In this document: positions 25,101 to 38,520 of the stretch, piece after piece
How positions within the stretch are numbered: position 1 is the stretch's first letter
Layout of the letters: each line of letters opens with the position of its first letter
From: Solea solea
Lineage: Eukaryota; Chordata; Actinopteri; Pleuronectiformes; Soleidae
DNA: 64,000 bases
NCBI RefSeq assembly: GCF_958295425.1
Contig: NC_081146.1
Coordinates: forward strand, 11,578,985-11,642,984
Direction of reading: 5' to 3'
Notes under the pieces: model-generated
Told to the model about the DNA's origin: nothing
What the model saw: only the letters and a program-made list of their open reading frames with translations
The model's database searches: none
Made by a program: the position numbers and the translations under genes

Positions 25101-28100
25101 GTAAACTTGTTGACATTTACTATAAAAAACATAGCCAGTAACTGTTGAGGACAACCTGTTGAGCTGTAGATTGTTTTTGAGCTGCCAGCTTTTGTGTTTT
25201 TGTGTTTTCAGAGTACATGAGCTCGCTGTCAGTTCCACCTTCTCTTGAGCTTTACTTCTCGTAAAACAGGCATGGCAAAACCTCCTGCCAACAGAACAGT
25301 TCATTAGCTCAGCTGAACACTCTGGTTCTCAAAGTTTGATTCTTTTTTTCCCCCCATGGCATCTTTAATGTGAACAGTTACTTTTACAATACACTCATTA
25401 AATGTCTTAAATAACTGTTGCTCAGAAGCTAAAGGTTTAACAGTGAGTGAGCTGATAGTGAATGAGTTTGCTGGTAAAAGAGCGATTCATTTCTGATGGA
25501 TGCAGTGAGAGCTGAGCTCTTATAAATCCCTCACCAATACCCTGTCCTCTCCCCACGTTGGGACAGACAAGTCATGAATACAATAATAACATGTTGTATG
25601 CTTTGTCTCAAGTACTATTTACTTGAGCAAAGGCATTTTCCTGTGTACTTAGCTGTTCTCTCCTTCTGTCCTACCTTCCGCTTCCCCAGTGGAGTGGTGC
25701 TCTTTCTTCCCACAGACCTCTTAGCATCCTGGCACAGTATGATGTCTCATAGGTGAGTCAGAAATGTGCTGTGGCTGCCAATGAGCAGTTCCGGTGAGGA
25801 GTAGGAGGTTTGTAATGGGCTTAAGAGGAGGACTAGAGGACAGGACAAACAGTGTAGTAGAAGGAGATAAGCGTGTCATTTAAATTAGTATTGACAGTAG
25901 CATTGTGATAGAACAACCTAAATTGCTGATGGCCTTGTATTTTATTACCAATTGAATCCACGTTTATTAGATTACAGTTTTTAATATGGGAATATGATAA
26001 AAAAGCTATTGGCTCTAATAAAAAAATCTACTTGCAGCATATTAGGATTGAAAACAATTTCACAACTTTACCTTGTGCTGCTTCTAATTGCAAAGAAAGC
26101 TGAACACACATATAGTCAACCACAGTTTACATGTGAAAATCTTATTGTTTTCAATTCTTCAGTTCTTTAGAGAGTGTTAGTTGTGCCATGACTTTTTTTT
26201 ATTTAATTTTAGAGCCTTGGTTTTATCTACTCCACAGCAAGTCTAATCCAATCATTTTGGATTTTAAGTGATAGGCAGTGATTGGAGAAGAGACTCTTCT
26301 TATCCACATCTTTGGGTAAAACAAATCTATATCAATTTGCCTCAATTTGGAGACAGTTTTCAAATGTACAATTATCACAGCTTATTAGAATTCTGGGTAT
26401 AGTAGAGCTTCCAGGTCTATGCAAATGTCAGTGTAGCTCATTGCACTGCATAGACACAGTTGTGAGATGATACTGAACATTTGCTGGTTAAATAAATGTG
26501 GGTGCAATGAAATACCTGGTTGTACTGTTTATGTCTTGAAAATATTACCATGGCATGTAATTAAAAAAATGAAAAGTTAGAATTAATATACTGCAGACCA
26601 AAACCACCTCAGTTCAACTGTCTGGTGATATAAAAACTACTAGGAATTATCCAATGGCTTGCTCCATATAATTTTCAGTAATATATTATTCATGCAGGAC
26701 TCTCAGTACCTCTGTAAGTTCAGTTGTTCTTTCACCGGGTAACCGTCTATATTAATGTCAGGGGGTGAAGAGCATTATATAAACACCATATCCTCCTATC
26801 ACAGCTGTGAAATTGGAATTTGGAGTTCAGTGGATTTAAGGTGGAAATCTTCAGAGAGCAAAATCACCTTGAGATGTCTCGGCTGAAGTTGTCATCTTCC
26901 TCTGGTGTACATTGCCATATTTCTCTCTTCCGCTTATTGGTTGAAGTGTTTGCAATACCTGTAGAACCTTGTTATTAAATATTTAAGATGTTATCCAACT
27001 CTCCAAGACTGCCAACAAGAGCCAGAGACATGTCCCCCCCCCCACCTTTAGCATCTCACACCTGCATGTCTCCTCTTTCAAAATGTCAGACTCTTCTTGG
27101 AACTGTCTTTTCTTCTGTCTTTTATTACTTTTTCCACACATGTTGATATCAAATAGTATATATCTCCTCTTTTGCTTACCAGTTGCAGTTGTTACTGCCT
27201 TAATGTTTATTTGGGATTTTCTTTATCGCCCCATAACAGTTGTGTTCTTAAAATGGCTCCGCCTCAGTAACTCAGACCTGTAAGAAATAAGGGATAGGAT
27301 CCACAGTTCCTGTTCAGTGCAAACATTTATCTGTGAATCTTGTGAGGCGCCAGCAGTCTGTGACATTCTGGCCAGATATGTGTGTGCTGGTTTTAAAACT
27401 GCATGCAGACACAGACCCATAGGCTACTGAGAGCTGTCCCTCAGCCATGGCTCAGATATATCACACTGTCTTGGAAAAAAAGAATGAATCTCACACAAAC
27501 AGTTGGGCACTGTGACTGGGTCCAGACTCTTCTAGTTTCCAGTTTTGGCACTGTCATGTTCTTTACCGAGAGCATGCAGATTGAACATATTATCAACAGG
27601 TTTACTGTCAGCTGTGAGCAGTTTCTAGAATCTCCCTTGAAACCACTCAGAGATATTTTTATTCTGTTTTTGAGATAAAACAGACCAAAATCATGCATGA
27701 TTAATAAAGACCCAGAAGCCAGTTTTCGGTATCTTTGCATGAAGACTGGAAACAGGTGGACATTTTTAGCCTTGCTCTGTTTGAAAGAAAAAAAAATATC
27801 TTCCAGGACTCGGATTACTCACTAATATGCATATTTTTTTGTTTAATATTTACAAAGTCCAGAGTTTGGTGTGTTGACGTGACAAAGCTAAATAAGTGAC
27901 CTTCATGCAGTATTGCTGTCTTCATGCTCTGTGATTTTCTTTGTATAAACAAGATAAAATATTCCAATTAGTAGCTTTGTCGGTGCTTTAACATTTATTT
28001 ATTTTGAATCTTAAACTCTAGACTTAGAGCCTAGGTGTTTCCGTCTTCTATTGTCTTAGCTGGGCTAAACAGGTCTGAACTTCTAACACACAACATGAGA

Positions 28101-31100
28101 TTCACATTGAGAATTGAAATTCCCTTTCTGCATATGACCTTTTTGTCTATGAATATATAGAGGGGTTATTTATCTATGACTGCATAATGATGAGTAAAAG
28201 CCCTGTGTCTAATGGTGTCTCCTGACAAGAGTGTAAAAGGAGGGAGTTGGTTTATAGAGCCAGATAAATTGTCTCCTGATTTGTATACATTACAGCTGCT
28301 TGTAAAATCAGCGGTAATGTAATATTTTTCTCCTAAAATGCATTTTATATTAGATGTAAAATATTGCGTATTACACTCTTTGCCCCCTTAGAGCATGGGC
28401 AATGCATTTTTATAATTTGAAAGTAAAGTAACCTCTCATTAGAATAAAATACAGGCATATGGAAGGCTTCATTGGAAAAGTGGCTTTCAATAAAAATCTG
28501 GGAAGGTTGTTTATTGAAACAAATGCTCTAAATGTCTCCTCCTTAATAATCTTCTATCCTAATGGCTAAAAAGACTGAGGATTAACCAGCAATCAATCTT
28601 GTATTGAGTGCTTTCGTTCAGCGGAGAGTAATAACACCTACAGTTAGACTCCTTTTCTTCCTTGTATACCACTATGTCTAATCAGTGCTTTGTAGCTAAT
28701 TTTAATGTCAGTCTAATGGCATGACAACTTGTGCTTACAAAGATAGTCAGGTGAGCATACCAAAGCATAATGTTCTCTAATCAGTGCTATACATATGGTA
28801 TGGTGAGCAGGTACACAAAACGAGGAGAGAAGAGAATGGATGGTAATGAAGACAATAAAAAACTGGAACATGAACGATAAAAGATTACACTGCACAGGCT
28901 TTTAAGAAAATAAACCAGCTCAGGGTAAAAAGGGAACTAATAAAAGTGCAAATGATCATTTCCATTTATTTTAAAAGCTGTAGCATCGTCTATGCACCTC
29001 GGGTTGCAACGAGGTCTGGAAACAAACAGGCAAATTGACTTTGGCAGACAATTAGCCTCAGTTTTCCTCCCAGACCTGAAGCCATAGACCGAGCAGAGTC
29101 ACTATCTGACTCTGAAACCCAGGAGCCAGGACCTTTTTACCACACCTCTCTAGCTTGAATGCCATGGCTCTCTGCATCTCATTCCATCCCAAGTTCTTTC
29201 TAAATGTTTTTTTTTTTTATTTGATATGACCCCAATCTCCTGAAATCCCCATCACAATGCTGTCTGTGGCGGTTCCTGTGGAGGTCATGCATGGCCAGAG
29301 ATACTGTCACACCAATCGTTGTTGTAATAACACGTCTTCCTCTCAGAGTACAGGGAGGTGAACTCTCTGTGTCCCACTGAGTGAATCAGCAATGTATCAA
29401 AACAAACGTTTGACACTGGGTTTGGACAAATTGTGATTTTTTCTTTTCTTACTCATTCATTGATATTTATTTATTTATTTAATAAAGATGCACGTACACT
29501 GCTTCTCTGTCCTGAGAAACAGTGACATATTTGAAAAATAACATTTTTTGTCAAATGCTTAAAGTGAGATTCTCATGAATAACCTGGTTTCATAATCAGT
29601 TTGGGGGTTCAGGAGCATGCCTTATTGATTTACCTGGGATCTACTTGAGTACATTTTAAGACATTTTGATGACAAGTAATCCGATAAAATTAGCTTTGAA
29701 TCCATGTCAGTGGAATAAGTTGTCTGTGAAGCAGTAATTCATGCAGATAACTAATTAAACAAACTGACCTAAGTTCCTCAGTCATTAGAACTTATATCTC
29801 TGGGGCAATTATTGTTTAAATGTGATGTGAAATCAGGTCAGTCACTTTTTGTTTATGCTGAATAGGAGAGACAAAATGCTAATTCTATCCTCACCTGCCC
29901 CCTCCCTTTTTCTTATCACCATCACATCTATCTTTCCCTCCCTCCCTCTCTTTCTCTCAGTCTCCTCATGCCGACCTGTATCTCATTCCTTCCCAAGGTT
30001 GAACTTTGATTGATGCAGCCATTTCATTTCCATCCATGTCTGTGAAGAAAGTAAACACAGGGTAATTAATATGCAGATGTTACCAGCCTGTGCTGGTACA
30101 CTCATGCATTCAAAACAAACTATGGGCTCACAAAACCTGCTTGAATAAAGGCAGTTTTCTTTAAGCAGTTCAAAAGTTGCATTTGCCTGACATTGGATGA
30201 AATAAATAAATGTTAGCTGCAGCCATTTAGTTAGTTGATTCACTTAAGTGAAACAAAGCAGAAGGCATGATGATGGATGGCCACTTTTTAACTTAGCATG
30301 ATTGCACGGGAGCGTTTGGTTTGATACCTGTGGATGTAATAACTTAGCTTCTTTGGGATCCCCTCAGTCTCTCTCAAATTGCCAATGGTCACATTGAAGC
30401 CAACAGCTCAGAGAATTACTGGCTACAACATACTTTAATCTGTCTTGATGTAATTCAGCTATGTGACTGATGCAGTTCAACTCTGTAGAAGTGTAAAAAG
30501 AAAAATCAAGCAAGCAAGACAAATCTTTGCACAAGGTTTATTTTTTCTATCCTTTCAACAAAAACATCACCACCACTTGAAAGACTCCATTCTGTGAGGA
30601 CAATGATGAGCTGTGGTTTAAATTCTCGGATGAGCTTAAAGTAAACTTTCTACAAAGATAAGATGGCACATTTACATTGAAAGAGAAAAAGCATTTCTTG
30701 CATTCACAGTGGACAAACGTTTCAAATAGCCATTCTCAGTAAACACGGAAAGGTCATGACTACAGAAGGTACAGCACAACAAGCCCTCTATGACTTGGAG
30801 AAGAACAAGCTTTTACACATGCATGTCTGCGTGGACACGTGGTGTCATGGCGTCAGCAAATACCGAGATCCGGTGATGGGAACCATGCTGTAATCATTTG
30901 GTGAGAGGATTATGAGAAACAATAACTTAAAGCCAGTCTTCAATCAAACGTGTAGATGGAAGACTGTCCTTCCAAAACAAACATCACCCCCGTGTCTCAT
31001 AACTCTCTCAGTATAACTGAGGATGGTGATTTGATATTGATTAGGTTTCATGAGTGTCCACCACTCATCCAGCTTATTGTTCTCCATAGGATGGTATGAG

Positions 31101-31546
31101 GCTTTGTCCTCCCTTGAGTCTTGTGGCCCTGTACAAGGTGTATTATCTGTTGGTATGGCTCCTCACAGCCTGAATGTAGACTCATGACGCAGACACCACA
31201 GTGAGTGCTCCCTCATGAAGCCCTTATGTCTTCTGACCCTGCAGATGAAGGCAAAGTGCATCTATCTCCTACCTTGTACCTTGCTTCTGTGTTTCTCCAG
31301 TTTGTCTACCTTCCTGTGCTGCGTCAACATATGAGCACGGATGTGGTGATACCCTTGTTTGTAATGAATGCATCTGACAACAGCCAGTTAATCCAAATAG
31401 CCCTGAGTATTCTTCTTGAAAATTGCTCTCTCATTTCAGCTTTAAGGATGCGAGAGATTAGGTCAGTGACAAGTATGTGCCCTATAGCTGCTGTGGTTAT
31501 GAATCCAACCCGTTCATCGTGTTTTACATCTACTTCACTTTTGCAG

Positions 31547-31628
31547 GTTCTGATTGAGGCAACTGTTTCCAGGGAGCGGCGAGGATACATTGCCATAGAT
31601 GACATCATGGTGCTCAACTATCCCTGCT
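31547..31628 (+). CDS. ptpru: ptpru exon: end of the MAM domain
   Basis: This 82-bp exon encodes residues 91-117 plus one base of codon 118. It completes the MAM domain: VLIEATVSRERRGYIAIDDI carries the typical RGYxAxDDI close of the domain and is followed by NYPC, where Cys117 closes a disulfide. The acceptor is TTTGCAG and the donor GTAAGT. The 82-bp length is the one expected for this exon in R2B phosphatases. An open frame runs into the exon from the left through intron sequence (31205 onward). That upstream part shows no MAM character, and a clean acceptor sits at 31545-31546, so I start the exon there. Confidence 0.96.
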
Positions 31629-34548
31629 GTAAGTGCCACTTTTGACAATGGATTACAATTACAGATAATTACAGATGGTACTAAAGGCAAAATAAAAAAA
31701 ACAGCAAAAAAAAGGGTTTAGTGGTTTTGGGGGAAAATGTATTTCAAAGCAGCATGAAACATTAATAGGACGAGGAGAGGAGTAACGGCAGATTGACCTT
31801 TTATATTAGTGCTGCAGGTTGTCCTGAGGCATCTTGCGATGACAGAAGTGCATATTAAAATGATGTGACACCCAAATGCCAACACTCCTTTCCCCCCTGA
31901 GATCACACCTGGCCCTCTGCCTCTGGCCTTGTTTCGAGAGCCAAATTGATTTCTTAATCAGTAAAATTTAGAATTCTCCATCTCTCTCTGACGACTTCTA
32001 CACTGTCGTGTCTTTCTGGTCGGGCTGAAAGTGTGCCGTAACGGAGGCATTTCTTTTCTCCCCATATCTAGTACTGCATTTCAAAGCCTTAGGAAAGAAA
32101 ACTGCCTTCTCTTCGGGGTGTTTTTTTTCTTGAACCAATGGCACCCTGTGGAGTGCTTTTTGTGTCAGTAGAGGAGAACTAAGGGTGTGTTGTCAGCCCC
32201 GGAGGACGCTGTGTAAAACGTATTCACTAAGACACCTGAGCTTAATACCCAGACAAAGTGCAGCAGTGTCACTTACACAATCCCTGTGTAGCCCAGTGTT
32301 GAGCACAAGGGCTCTTGTCAGTTCCTGTGACACGTAACATCCATGGTCCACACCACTTTCAAGGGACTTGCAGTATATAACTGGCATATGATTGAAGGAC
32401 ATTTTTCTCCCATGCAGTTCTCCTTGTTAATATTTATACATTCCCTATTGTCATCACTGAAGTGCTTGGTCTTTTCACAGATGTCATGCAGGTGAAGACA
32501 ACCACTAGTGATTTGCGCTCTGAATGTGACATTGCTTTGTACCTGTTATGTGCACATTCTTCCCTATCAGCCACCCTGTTTCTCCAAGAGACAGCAGATG
32601 GTGTCTTCTGAGTGCTCCCACTGTGGCCATTAAACAATTAGGACTCTCATCAAGACCTGAGCAATGCCTTATGATGTGGCACATGGCCATCCTGCATTAC
32701 TTGCCAGCAAAGAGTGTGAGGAGAAAGGAGTAAAAAAACAGTTGGAAAAGGATTGCATCATTAAAACATGTATGTTGATTAAAAACCAAACAAAAAAACC
32801 CAACAGAATTTACTTTTTGTAAATAGTAGTCAAAGTCCAATGTGTACAAATGTGTGACATCTAATGGTGGGACTACAGAGTGCAACAAATCTAAGTCCTT
32901 CACATAGCAGCTTATCAGCCAATGAAAACCAGATATTTTTTTCTTTTAAAGCAATTATACACTTTTACTTGTACAAGTGTATCGTGTCATTAAGGTTGAG
33001 TTTGCTTAATAGAGGCTAATCAAGCATAAACTATACTCCAACCTTATAAAGCTTGGTTGTAAGGCTGCTACTCTAGAGGTCAAGAGACCGAGTGGAGTGA
33101 ATTCTCACATACATAAGCATGGCAGTGTCTGTAGGTAACACATGTATTAAAGGGCCATTGTGTAATTTCTACTGTTACAATATTTATAGGTAATATGTTC
33201 AATTTCTACAAAGAACTCTAAAAAGTTGTTGTGCTGGACTGTTGAAACATAGTTGACCTTTTAGTGATTCTTGTTCTTGGTCTTTTTTGGTCAAATGTAC
33301 AGTGTAATGAAATATTCATCATGCTAAAGATTCCCAGGGATAAAATCAGACAAATGTAGCTTTACAACATGAGCTCTTTACAACTCCAAGGCCTGGTTTT
33401 TTATTTACACTCATTTCGGTCTTTGTTTATGTTTGGCTCACAGACATGAATTATGAATTAACTATAGGAGGGCGAGTCACTCAAAGGAAACATGGCCACC
33501 TGTGGGGTACGGATGCAGGCGCTCCTTCCTTACTCCTCACTGCGCACTAACTAAATCAACAAATTGTCATCTGCCTCCTCTGCTCGACGATGGAAGCAGT
33601 GTTGTGCAAAAACAGGGGAAGAGCGAGAGCCAAACATTTGCTTCTCCCCAGTGCTTCAGTTCACTGTTGCTCTGCCATCTCTTCCTGTCAATCATTTGGA
33701 GTGACATGTTGACTTGTCCTACCCCATTTCTCAGAGATGGCAGACAGTGCTGCCGGCATTTACCCAGTGATTTGGCTCTGCAGGGGTCTGGTTCTCTCTG
33801 CTCTATTGTTAATCATGGAGTTGGATGAGAGGGCTACTCCCACACAGTGACTCATTGGCAGCTTCACACAGTTTTCTGGGACATTATTAGTCAAAATATG
33901 AAGAACTGACACTTATCCACAAGTGGCAAAGTATTTTGCTAACGGACATCAAGCGAACCCCTCAAAACATTAATTTTCATGCTGATATCTGTAATATTAT
34001 TTTTGTTAAATATTTGTTTTATGTTATGGTCGATATAATGACTGGTGTGCAATGGAGAATTAAACACAATAGCCATGTAGGCTCCTCCACTGTCAGAACA
34101 AGAGAAAAACTCACATTTAAAAACTAAAAGAAAGAAATAAAGAAAGAAAATGTTTTTCCTTTGAATTGTTTTCTCTTTTTCCCCCCACTTGCATCTTCAT
34201 TTGGAAGTTAATTTTACAGACATCAGTGTGCATCAGTGCTTATCTTGACTTGTTATTCATTAACATAATATGAAGTACATTGTGCTAAATATAAATTGTA
34301 ACAATATAAACAATTCCCTCATTTTTGATATGCAGAATTTCTATTATGTCACAATGTCATTGAAATTAAAGTTAATTATGAACATAGCCAGTTGTTCTCT
34401 CAGGCAGAAATGCCTGAAATTCTGTTTATGATTGATTAAAAACATGTCCCGTGGAGACTCTTGGCACATCCGCGAATGACTGAAAGGTAGAGGAGATTTT
34501 TGAGTTCACTGTGTGTGTGTGTGTGTTTGTGTCTGTCTGTCTCTTCAG
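31629..34548 (+). other. ptpru: Intron between the MAM and Ig exons (2920 bp)
   Basis: The donor is GTAAGT and the acceptor CTCTTCAG, preceded by a (GT)n/(CTGT)n stretch that supplies the pyrimidine-rich tract. Apart from simple sequence and a possible short dispersed-repeat fragment near 33150 I see nothing distinctive. Confidence 0.9.
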
Positions 34549-34664
34549 ATAAAGCACCGCACTTCTCCAGGCTAGGAGAAGAGGAGGTCAATGCTGGGCA
34601 AAACGCCACTTTTCAGTGTGTTGCTGCTGGAAGGGCATCAGAGGCTGAGAAGTTCCTGCTGGAG
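34549..34664 (+). CDS. ptpru: ptpru exon: first half of the Ig domain
   Basis: This 116-bp exon encodes residues 118-156. KAPHFSRLG leads into [21 protein letters not shown], an immunoglobulin-type fold in which Cys141 is the B-strand cysteine; Asn136 (N-A-T) is a potential glycosylation site. In R2B phosphatases the Ig domain follows the MAM domain, and both are needed for homophilic binding and lateral association. KAPHFSRLG and VNAGQNA are shared with mammalian PTPRU as I recall it. The acceptor CTCTTCAG and donor GTCAGT are good, and the exon ends in phase 0. The open frame continues into the intron for about 80 bp, but the family exon length and the donor fix the end. Confidence 0.96.
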
Positions 34665-36969
34665 GTCAGTGGTTTAATGTTAGCTCAAGGAACCTGTGCG
34701 TATAAAATGCGTGGGAGTTTGTTTTTGGTATTTTTCACATTTGACTGAACGCTGGACACTGAGTAGATAATGTAAATAGAATGAAAATCACCCGGTCTGA
34801 AAGAGACACAATGTCCCTTTGTCATGGTGTCTTTTTAGTTTACTTTGTGATAGCGAAAGCCTAACATGAGACACAGACTTCAATCACAATGTGTAACTGA
34901 ACTGTCTACACACATAAATGTTTTTCAAGTGGCGGCTATTGAAACATGACAATATGACTGACTCATTGAGTTTGTTTTAAATGGAGACTGTGGTAAGAAT
35001 ACTGTGAAAGCCATTAACACCTTGAGTTCTTCTTAATTCACAGGCTTTGAAAAGTTACACACACACAGAGTTATCTATTTTTTTTGCCCACCACCACATG
35101 TTTTTATTCAAATTCTTGTGCTGTGTGTTGGATATCTGCAGTGTCTTTTCATCAAGACTAGCTTGCTCACTGAAGATCAGGTGGGCCGTGTGGTTTCTTA
35201 CCTCTGGTGGAAATATCTCCGTGGGCTCCAAAACCATCCTTTTCATTTAGCCCTGATTAAAGAACCACAAATTACTGTGCTGTAGGATGTTTTTTTCATC
35301 TCACAGTGCAATTACTGTGCAGCCATGCACACATTCATTGTGTTTGCCAACATCTTACCACCCACTACACCCAGTGTTAATCACAGTTGACCTGAGGAAA
35401 ACCTACTCTTTTGTTTTGAACTGTGAGATGTATGATTTATGTAACTGAAGCATCCTCACTCCCACCTCTCCGAACACTTTATCACACCACTCATTTGGTC
35501 ACAGCACAAGGATACAAGGATGAAGACAAATCCTTTGGGTAATTAGCTGGCATAACCATACAGGAGTCTGCTGTAATGAGATCTTGAGGCCACTTTGCCT
35601 CTCCTTTACTTTTCACTGTCCTCTTCACCTCTTTCTGTCTCTCCTCGCTCTGCTTCAAACTCATCTCCGAGCCCTGTTTTCTCCATGATTTGAAATCGCT
35701 GTTGTTCTCTGTTGTGCCCTTCGTGCTCAATGTGTCTGCAGCACCAGCTGCAGCACAGTCTTGTCTGCACATGCTTGTCAGATTAACAGATTTTTTTCGT
35801 TGTTGGTTTGCAAATTAGAGAGGGCCAGATTGTTTATGTAGCATGAAGTGATCTTCTGTTTATTCGATTTTTCCCCCTGCTTTCTCTTTGTAATCCACAT
35901 ACTCGGTAGTGTTCGTGAAAACCAGTTAAAAAATGCAAGCTAGTTACAGTAGTGTATGATTGAGGTGCAGTTTCTCTTCCTGCAGTCACAAGACTGTCTC
36001 AACCCTAATCAGTGGGTATGTGTTTATGTGTTTGTGTATGAAGGCTCAGCCTGAGGTTTGTGTGGTCTGTGGGTTTTTGATGGGCCCATATCAGAAGTAC
36101 AACAGACACTAGTTTGGCCGAGCACAACCCAAAGGTCTCCTTGTTTTCCCAGCATGCTCGTGTGCTTTAGTTTCACTTAAACCTGGCACATAAAAAAGAA
36201 CGAGTGTTATGATTCATGTCCACAGTTTCACACAAAAAAAAGCACGTCATGAAAACAAGAGAGAAATATCATATTCACTGTGTTTTTGCTCATGGTTTTA
36301 ATGGTGTGGAACAATGTGAGAGATATTTTTCCCCCTGCACTCAAGGTGCGTCATGCAACATTCATTTGAATCTTCTTCTCTATCACCTATATTGATCTTT
36401 CCCTCTGTTTGTCCATCACAAACAAACTCTTTGTTTTTTTCGGGTTTTTGCCTGTGTCTCCTTATTTCTTCAGGGAAAACTGACAGAATTACATTTATTT
36501 TTGGAACTGGTTAAACGGATAAAAAGAGGATAGACGGATAGATAAAACCTCATTTAATAATGCTGAGCAACTGAATAGAAAAAAAATGTGGTTATAGGTT
36601 AAGGTTCAGATTAAGCATTATGGTTAAATTTATAAGAACATTTTTGAATAGAATTAAATTCAATGTCCTTAGAAGAATACTGTGTGTGTGCTCATGAAAA
36701 GTACAGGATACAGGGCTGTGGGACCATTACGAGGGAATTACAGTCTTTCAATTTCCATTAATTCTTCTGTCCACTCAGATCTGTGAACATCATGGATGTG
36801 TGTTGAAAACGGAGTAGCATTTCATTAGTTATTATGCATCTGTATGTACGTATGTATGTATGTATGTATGTATCTGCACATAGTAAGATCTATTGCACAT
36901 GATACATAAATGTACACTCATGCATATTTGAGAGGGACATAGTGACCCATGCTCTTTCCTGCCTTCCAG
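34665..36969 (+). other. ptpru: Intron splitting the Ig domain (2305 bp)
   Basis: The donor is GTCAGT and the acceptor CTTCCAG. The intron contains a (GTAT)n array at 36845-36871 shortly before the next exon. No coding or RNA gene was recognised. Confidence 0.9.
36845..36871. repeat. (GTAT)n microsatellite
   Basis: About six to seven GTAT units ending about 100 bp upstream of an Ig exon. Confidence 0.9.
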
Positions 36970-37144
36970 AGACACAATGGGGACATTTTAACAACAGCAT
37001 CTGTCAAGCACCTGAGTCACCGGCGCTTCGTGGTGTCCTTCCAGCTAGACAACATCCAGCGAACGGATCAAGACCTTTACCGCTGTGTCACTCAATCCCT
37101 CAGGGGCTCTGGGGTCTCAAACTTTGCTGAACTTGTTGTCAAAG
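36970..37144 (+). CDS. ptpru: ptpru exon: second half of the Ig domain
   Basis: This 175-bp exon encodes residues 157-214 plus one base. It completes the Ig domain with SHRRFVVSF, then [10 protein letters not shown], the canonical D-x-(x)-Y-x-C F-strand motif. Cys195 pairs with Cys141 of the preceding exon. [13 protein letters not shown] forms the last strand and the link to FN3-1. The acceptor is at 36968-36969 and the donor is GTAAAC. The wording SHRRF and GVSNFAEL follows mammalian PTPRU closely. Another reading frame is also open across the exon, but only this frame continues from Glu156 and carries the Ig motifs. Confidence 0.96.
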
Positions 37145-37287
37145 GTAAACAATCTTACTTGTTTTTCTCTTCATGTTCTCTTTTTGGTCTTTCTCGTCCT
37201 CTTGTTTCCTCCAGTATCAGCATCACTTTCTTTGCTGTTATGGGTGTATATAATATTGTGCTTTTCTAAATTGCTGCCCATGATTTA

Positions 37288-37545
37288 GGGGTGGGAATCA
37301 CAGCGTCATGATACGATATGATATGATACAACAAATCTGTGATAATCAATAGAAATTATTGCAAGACCTTTCATATTGCGATACTTCACAATATCATTCT
37401 GACTGAAGACAACAAAAGTGTGAGTACCTTCATTTGTTAATTATGATATCCATATTTGCCCTGGTGTATCGATTATCGTATTGCATGAGGAAGGACGATA
37501 TACCACCAAATCGATATTTTGACCCACTACCCCCACTGTGATTCA
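37288..37545 (+). repeat. Degenerate fish dispersed repeat (GGGGTGGGAATC family), plus strand
   Basis: Begins GGGGTGGGAATC, continues with several ATATGATA/CGATAT words and TGTATCGATTATCG, and ends near ACCCACTACCCCC. It shares its start and the TGCGATA motif with the minus-strand copy ending at about 592. No transposase frame. Confidence 0.55.
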
Positions 37546-38416
37546 ACTATTAATTCAAATTAAACTGACTATAACATACAGTAAAACACACTAATGTGAA
37601 CATATTTCAGATCACCCACAGAACATCACTGGCACATTTTTCCAAGTTGATTTTCCAGATAACTCCTAACATGAAAAATTGCATGGCGTCCTATGCACAT
37701 GAAGGGTCTTTAGATGGAAGGTGGAAGCATTATAACTTATGTGAGTTGTTTTCTGAGCTGCAGTTGTAAAAGAGTTTGTTGCGCTAAGTTCCTCAGCTCC
37801 CTGTCAAAAGACTGTTCACTTGACTTGGACTCCTGCAGCTCCTGTCATATCATGTACCACGGATAGTGACCTCACTCCCATTACTCACTCCAACCCCACA
37901 GCCTGACATCACTTTGACAGCATAGTAATGACATGGTTGTGGGGTGGTTTGCTGGCATAACACACTGCAAGCAAAGGGAAGATGAGCAGTGCAAATAAGG
38001 ACGTGTAAGATTGTCATTCTTCTTGTCCTCTACGGCATGGACTCATATTGTGATTCAGACTGATTTGCTACAGACAAATCCTATTCACCAGCAGCTGCCT
38101 TTAAAGCAAGAGTTGGTGAAAGCACTGACCGAAAGCCATGAAAACAAATTTAATGTGGTCACACTCCCACCAAAATTGGTTTCCTTAGTTTATTCTATAA
38201 TCAGGTTATTTCTGCAAGCCCATTCTGCTTCATGAGTAGTATGTTCAAGTCATGTTCCAGGGTCCGATAATCTATATGCCGATCTTGGTCATGTTGCTCC
38301 TAACAGCTGTGCCAGTAGCGTTTGAATGGGTATGAAAGACCTGCTGGCTCCAGTGTCATTAACCCCCTGACTCACACATCGTGTCTTCTCTGTAAATAAT
38401 GTTTTATATGTATATG

Positions 38417-38441
38417 TGTATATATATATATATATATACAT
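38417..38441. repeat. Short (TA)n tract
   Basis: TA units with a CA interruption, next to the SINE tail at 38484. Confidence 0.85.
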
Positions 38442-38483
38442 ATATACATAACATTATGAATGGAACTTTGAGTTGTCACCATG

Positions 38484-38520
38484 ATGAGAAAAGCGTAATA
38501 TAAATACACACCATTTACCC
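38484..38520 (+). mobile_element. 3' tail of a fish SINE
   Basis: GAGAAAAGCGTAATATAAAT followed by ACACACCATTTACC matches the tail of the SINE at 14089-14303. The head is missing or unrecognisable. Confidence 0.6.

Larger units (their letters stand above)
23205..31546 (+). other. ptpru: Intron between the two MAM exons (8342 bp)
   Basis: The donor is GTATGA and the acceptor TTTGCAG. The intron contains a tRNA-derived SINE near 24612-24765 and a minus-strand dispersed fish repeat near 24960-25100. Its central part (about 28290-29110) is AT-rich and TAAT-rich, with the look of conserved non-coding DNA. No additional exon was recognised. Confidence 0.9.

Noticed and set aside
31205..31546. Extension of the 82-bp MAM exon to the left as one long exon
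   Set aside because: The preceding exon already ends at the family splice point, a good acceptor stands at 31545-31546, and the extra residues lack MAM character.
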